Assembly (NCBI GenBank): GCA_026994125.1
Contig: JALWRJ010000116.1
Location: 1 to 7,802 of the forward strand
Source: Cyclobacteriaceae bacterium
GTDB taxonomy: Bacteria; Bacteroidota; Bacteroidia; Cytophagales; Cyclobacteriaceae
Reading direction: 5' to 3'
Length of the DNA stretch: 7,802 bases
Made by a program: the position numbers and the translations under genes. The notes under the pieces were generated by a model. It was given only the letters and a program-made list of their open reading frames with translations. It ran no database searches and was not told where the DNA came from. Of the stretch, positions 6,398 through 7,802 are shown piece after piece; the stretch's first letter is position 1, and the number at the start of each line of letters is the position of its first letter.

Positions 6398-7802
6398 ATG
6401 AAATCAAAATATTCCCTATTTCTTGTACTATTAGCCACCATGCGGTTGGCAGCACAATCTCCTACCGATGTTGCTAGCAGGCATCAAGGCGTTAGCACAC
6501 GTGCACAACTTACCGAAAGCTCATTGGCAGCAGGTTTGCATTTTTCGAATATTGGCCCAACGGTAATGAGTGGCCGTGTAAGCGAGCTGGCCGTAAACCC
6601 TATGCAACCTCAGGAGTTTTATGTGGCTTATGCCTCCGGTGGGTTATGGTACACCCACAATTTTGGCAATTCGTACACACCTGTATTCGACCACCAGCCT
6701 GTAATGACCTTGGGTGCCATTGCCGTTGATTGGCCATCGGGTACAATTTGGGCGGGTACAGGCGAAAGCAATTCGAGCCGATCGTCTTATGCAGGAAATG
6801 GCGTGTATAAAAGTACCGACAAAGGGAAAACCTGGCAACACCTGGGGTTAGACGATACACACCACATTGGCCGTATTGTTTTGCACCCCAACAACCCTGA
6901 AACGGCTTGGGTAGCGGCCGTAGGCCATTTGTACTCTAACAATGCCGAAAGAGGGATTTTTAAAACCACCGATGGTGGTAAAACCTGGGCTAAAACCTTG
7001 TTTGTAAACGATAGTACCGGTGCTATTGACTTAGAAATAGACCCCAAAAACCCCGATATTTTGTATGCAGCCCTTTGGGAGCGCGACCGTAAAGCCTGGA
7101 ATTTTAAGGGTAGTGGGCCGGGCTCCGGCATTTACAAAAGCACCGATGGCGGCACTACCTGGCAACTGATTACTACAGGCACTAACGGTTTTCCGCACGA
7201 TGCCGGAGTGGGACGTATTGGACTGGCTGTATCAGCGCAAAACCCTCAAAAAATATATGCTATTTTAGATAACCAAAACAGGCGCGACCCCAAAAAAGAA
7301 GATTATACACTTACCAAAGAGTTGCTGCGTACTATGGACAAAGCAACGTTTGTTGCCCTGGAAGATAAAGACATTAACGATTTCTTAGACCGCCACAATT
7401 TTCCTCAAAAATACAACGCTACTGATTTAAAAAAAGAAGTAAAAGAGGACAGTATTAAGCCTTCGGATTTGGTGGCTTACCTGGAAGATGCAAACAGTAT
7501 GCTGTTTGACACTCCGGTAAAAGGTGCCGAGGTATATGTATCGGAAGATGGAGGAGCCAATTGGCGCAAAACACATACCGATTATATTGACGACCTGTAT
7601 TATTCGTACGGATATTATTTTGGAAACATTAGGGTTTCGCCCCTCGATGATCAAAAATTATACATTATGGGGGTACCTATTTTACGTTCCGATGATGGTG
7701 GAAAAACCTGGAACAATATAAACGGGCGCAATGTGCATGTTGATCACCACGACCTTTGGGTAAGCCCACAAACTCCCGGGCTAATAATTAATGGTAGCGA
7801 TG
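6398..7802 (+). CDS. Secreted BNR/Asp-box repeat (sortilin-like beta-propeller) protein, 3' end missing
   Basis: An ATG at 6398 opens a frame with no stop before the window ends, giving the first 468 residues of a longer protein. The start MKSKYSLFLVLLATMRLAAQS is a plausible type I signal peptide with cleavage after the AAQ region. The mature part begins with the family-typical FSNIGPTVMSGRVSELAVNP. Asp-box motifs (S-x-D-x-G-x-x-W) recur at 139-146 (STDKGKTW), 190-197 (TTDGGKTW), 248-255 (STDGGTTW), 382-389 (SEDGGANW) and 431-438 (SDDGGKTW), with a degenerate copy at 86-93. Each marks a blade turn of a beta-propeller. A charged, probably helical insertion of about 75 residues (295-368) separates copies three and four. 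Bacteroidota homologues are around 1000 residues and often labelled glycosyl hydrolase or VPS10/sortilin-like. I see no sialidase catalytic arginine motif, so enzyme activity is doubtful; binding or surface function is as likely. Confidence 0.85.
   Translation, partial: MKSKYSLFLVLLATMRLAAQSPTDVASRHQGVSTRAQLTESSLAAGLHFSNIGPTVMSGRVSELAVNPMQPQEFYVAYASGGLWYTHNFGNSYTPVFDHQPVMTLGAIAVDWPSGTIWAGTGESNSSRSSYAGNGVYKSTDKGKTWQHLGLDDTHHIGRIVLHPNNPETAWVAAVGHLYSNNAERGIFKTTDGGKTWAKTLFVNDSTGAIDLEIDPKNPDILYAALWERDRKAWNFKGSGPGSGIYKSTDGGTTWQLITTGTNGFPHDAGVGRIGLAVSAQNPQKIYAILDNQNRRDPKKEDYTLTKELLRTMDKATFVALEDKDINDFLDRHNFPQKYNATDLKKEVKEDSIKPSDLVAYLEDANSMLFDTPVKGAEVYVSEDGGANWRKTHTDYIDDLYYSYGYYFGNIRVSPLDDQKLYIMGVPILRSDDGGKTWNNINGRNVHVDHHDLWVSPQTPGLIINGSD

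Noticed and set aside
6398..7802. Sialidase or other glycosidase activity for the BNR-repeat protein.
   Set aside because: Asp boxes are structural and occur in many propellers. I see no sialidase-type arginine motif or catalytic Asp/Tyr/Glu arrangement in the visible part.

Overview
The window looks like ordinary chromosomal sequence from a member of the Bacteroidota (Cytophagales, Sphingobacteriales or Chitinophagales-like; I cannot place it more finely). Four things point there. The two readable promoters fit the Bacteroidota TTTG / TAnnTTTG pattern. Start regions mostly lack Shine-Dalgarno sequences. Several protein types are typical of the phylum: a short MerR-like regulator, a CtlX plus arginine-deiminase-family pair, and a large secreted BNR-repeat protein. 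Finally, base and codon use are uniform across all genes. I see no mobile element, CRISPR array, tRNA, rRNA or phage gene.

Left block (1-2865, + strand): a tightly packed, probably co-transcribed run of four genes. It holds the 3' end of a CapA-family metallophosphatase, a 111-residue MerR-like regulator, the DNA-processing protein DprA, and a membrane-anchored J-domain protein with C-terminal TPR repeats. The gaps are 9, 0 and 3 bases. DprA loads RecA on incoming single-stranded DNA during natural transformation. Its neighbours have no established link with uptake.

Middle block (2870-4741, - strand): two genes of the guanidino-group-modifying superfamily, transcribed leftward, 18 bases apart and convergent with the J-protein gene. 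The promoter-proximal one is an arginine deiminase/DDAH-like hydrolase starting with GTG. The second is a CtlX-type citrulline hydrolase. Together they could convert arginine or a related compound through citrulline to ornithine, but that pathway is inference.

A 387-base gap (4742-5128) separates this pair from a rightward gene and carries a promoter facing each way. The right block starts with a DPM1-type polyprenol-phosphate glycosyltransferase. Its promoter shows that the real start is probably a TTG at 5129, not the GTG at 5081. Convergent with it, two bases away, is a small lipoprotein with a CxxC thioredoxin-like motif but no cis-proline. Divergent from that, a secreted BNR/Asp-box repeat protein begins at 6398 and runs off the right edge.

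I found no clearly new biological system. The points most worth a second look are the paired deiminase-family enzymes, the promoter-based start correction, the J-protein topology and the degenerate thioredoxin-like lipoprotein.
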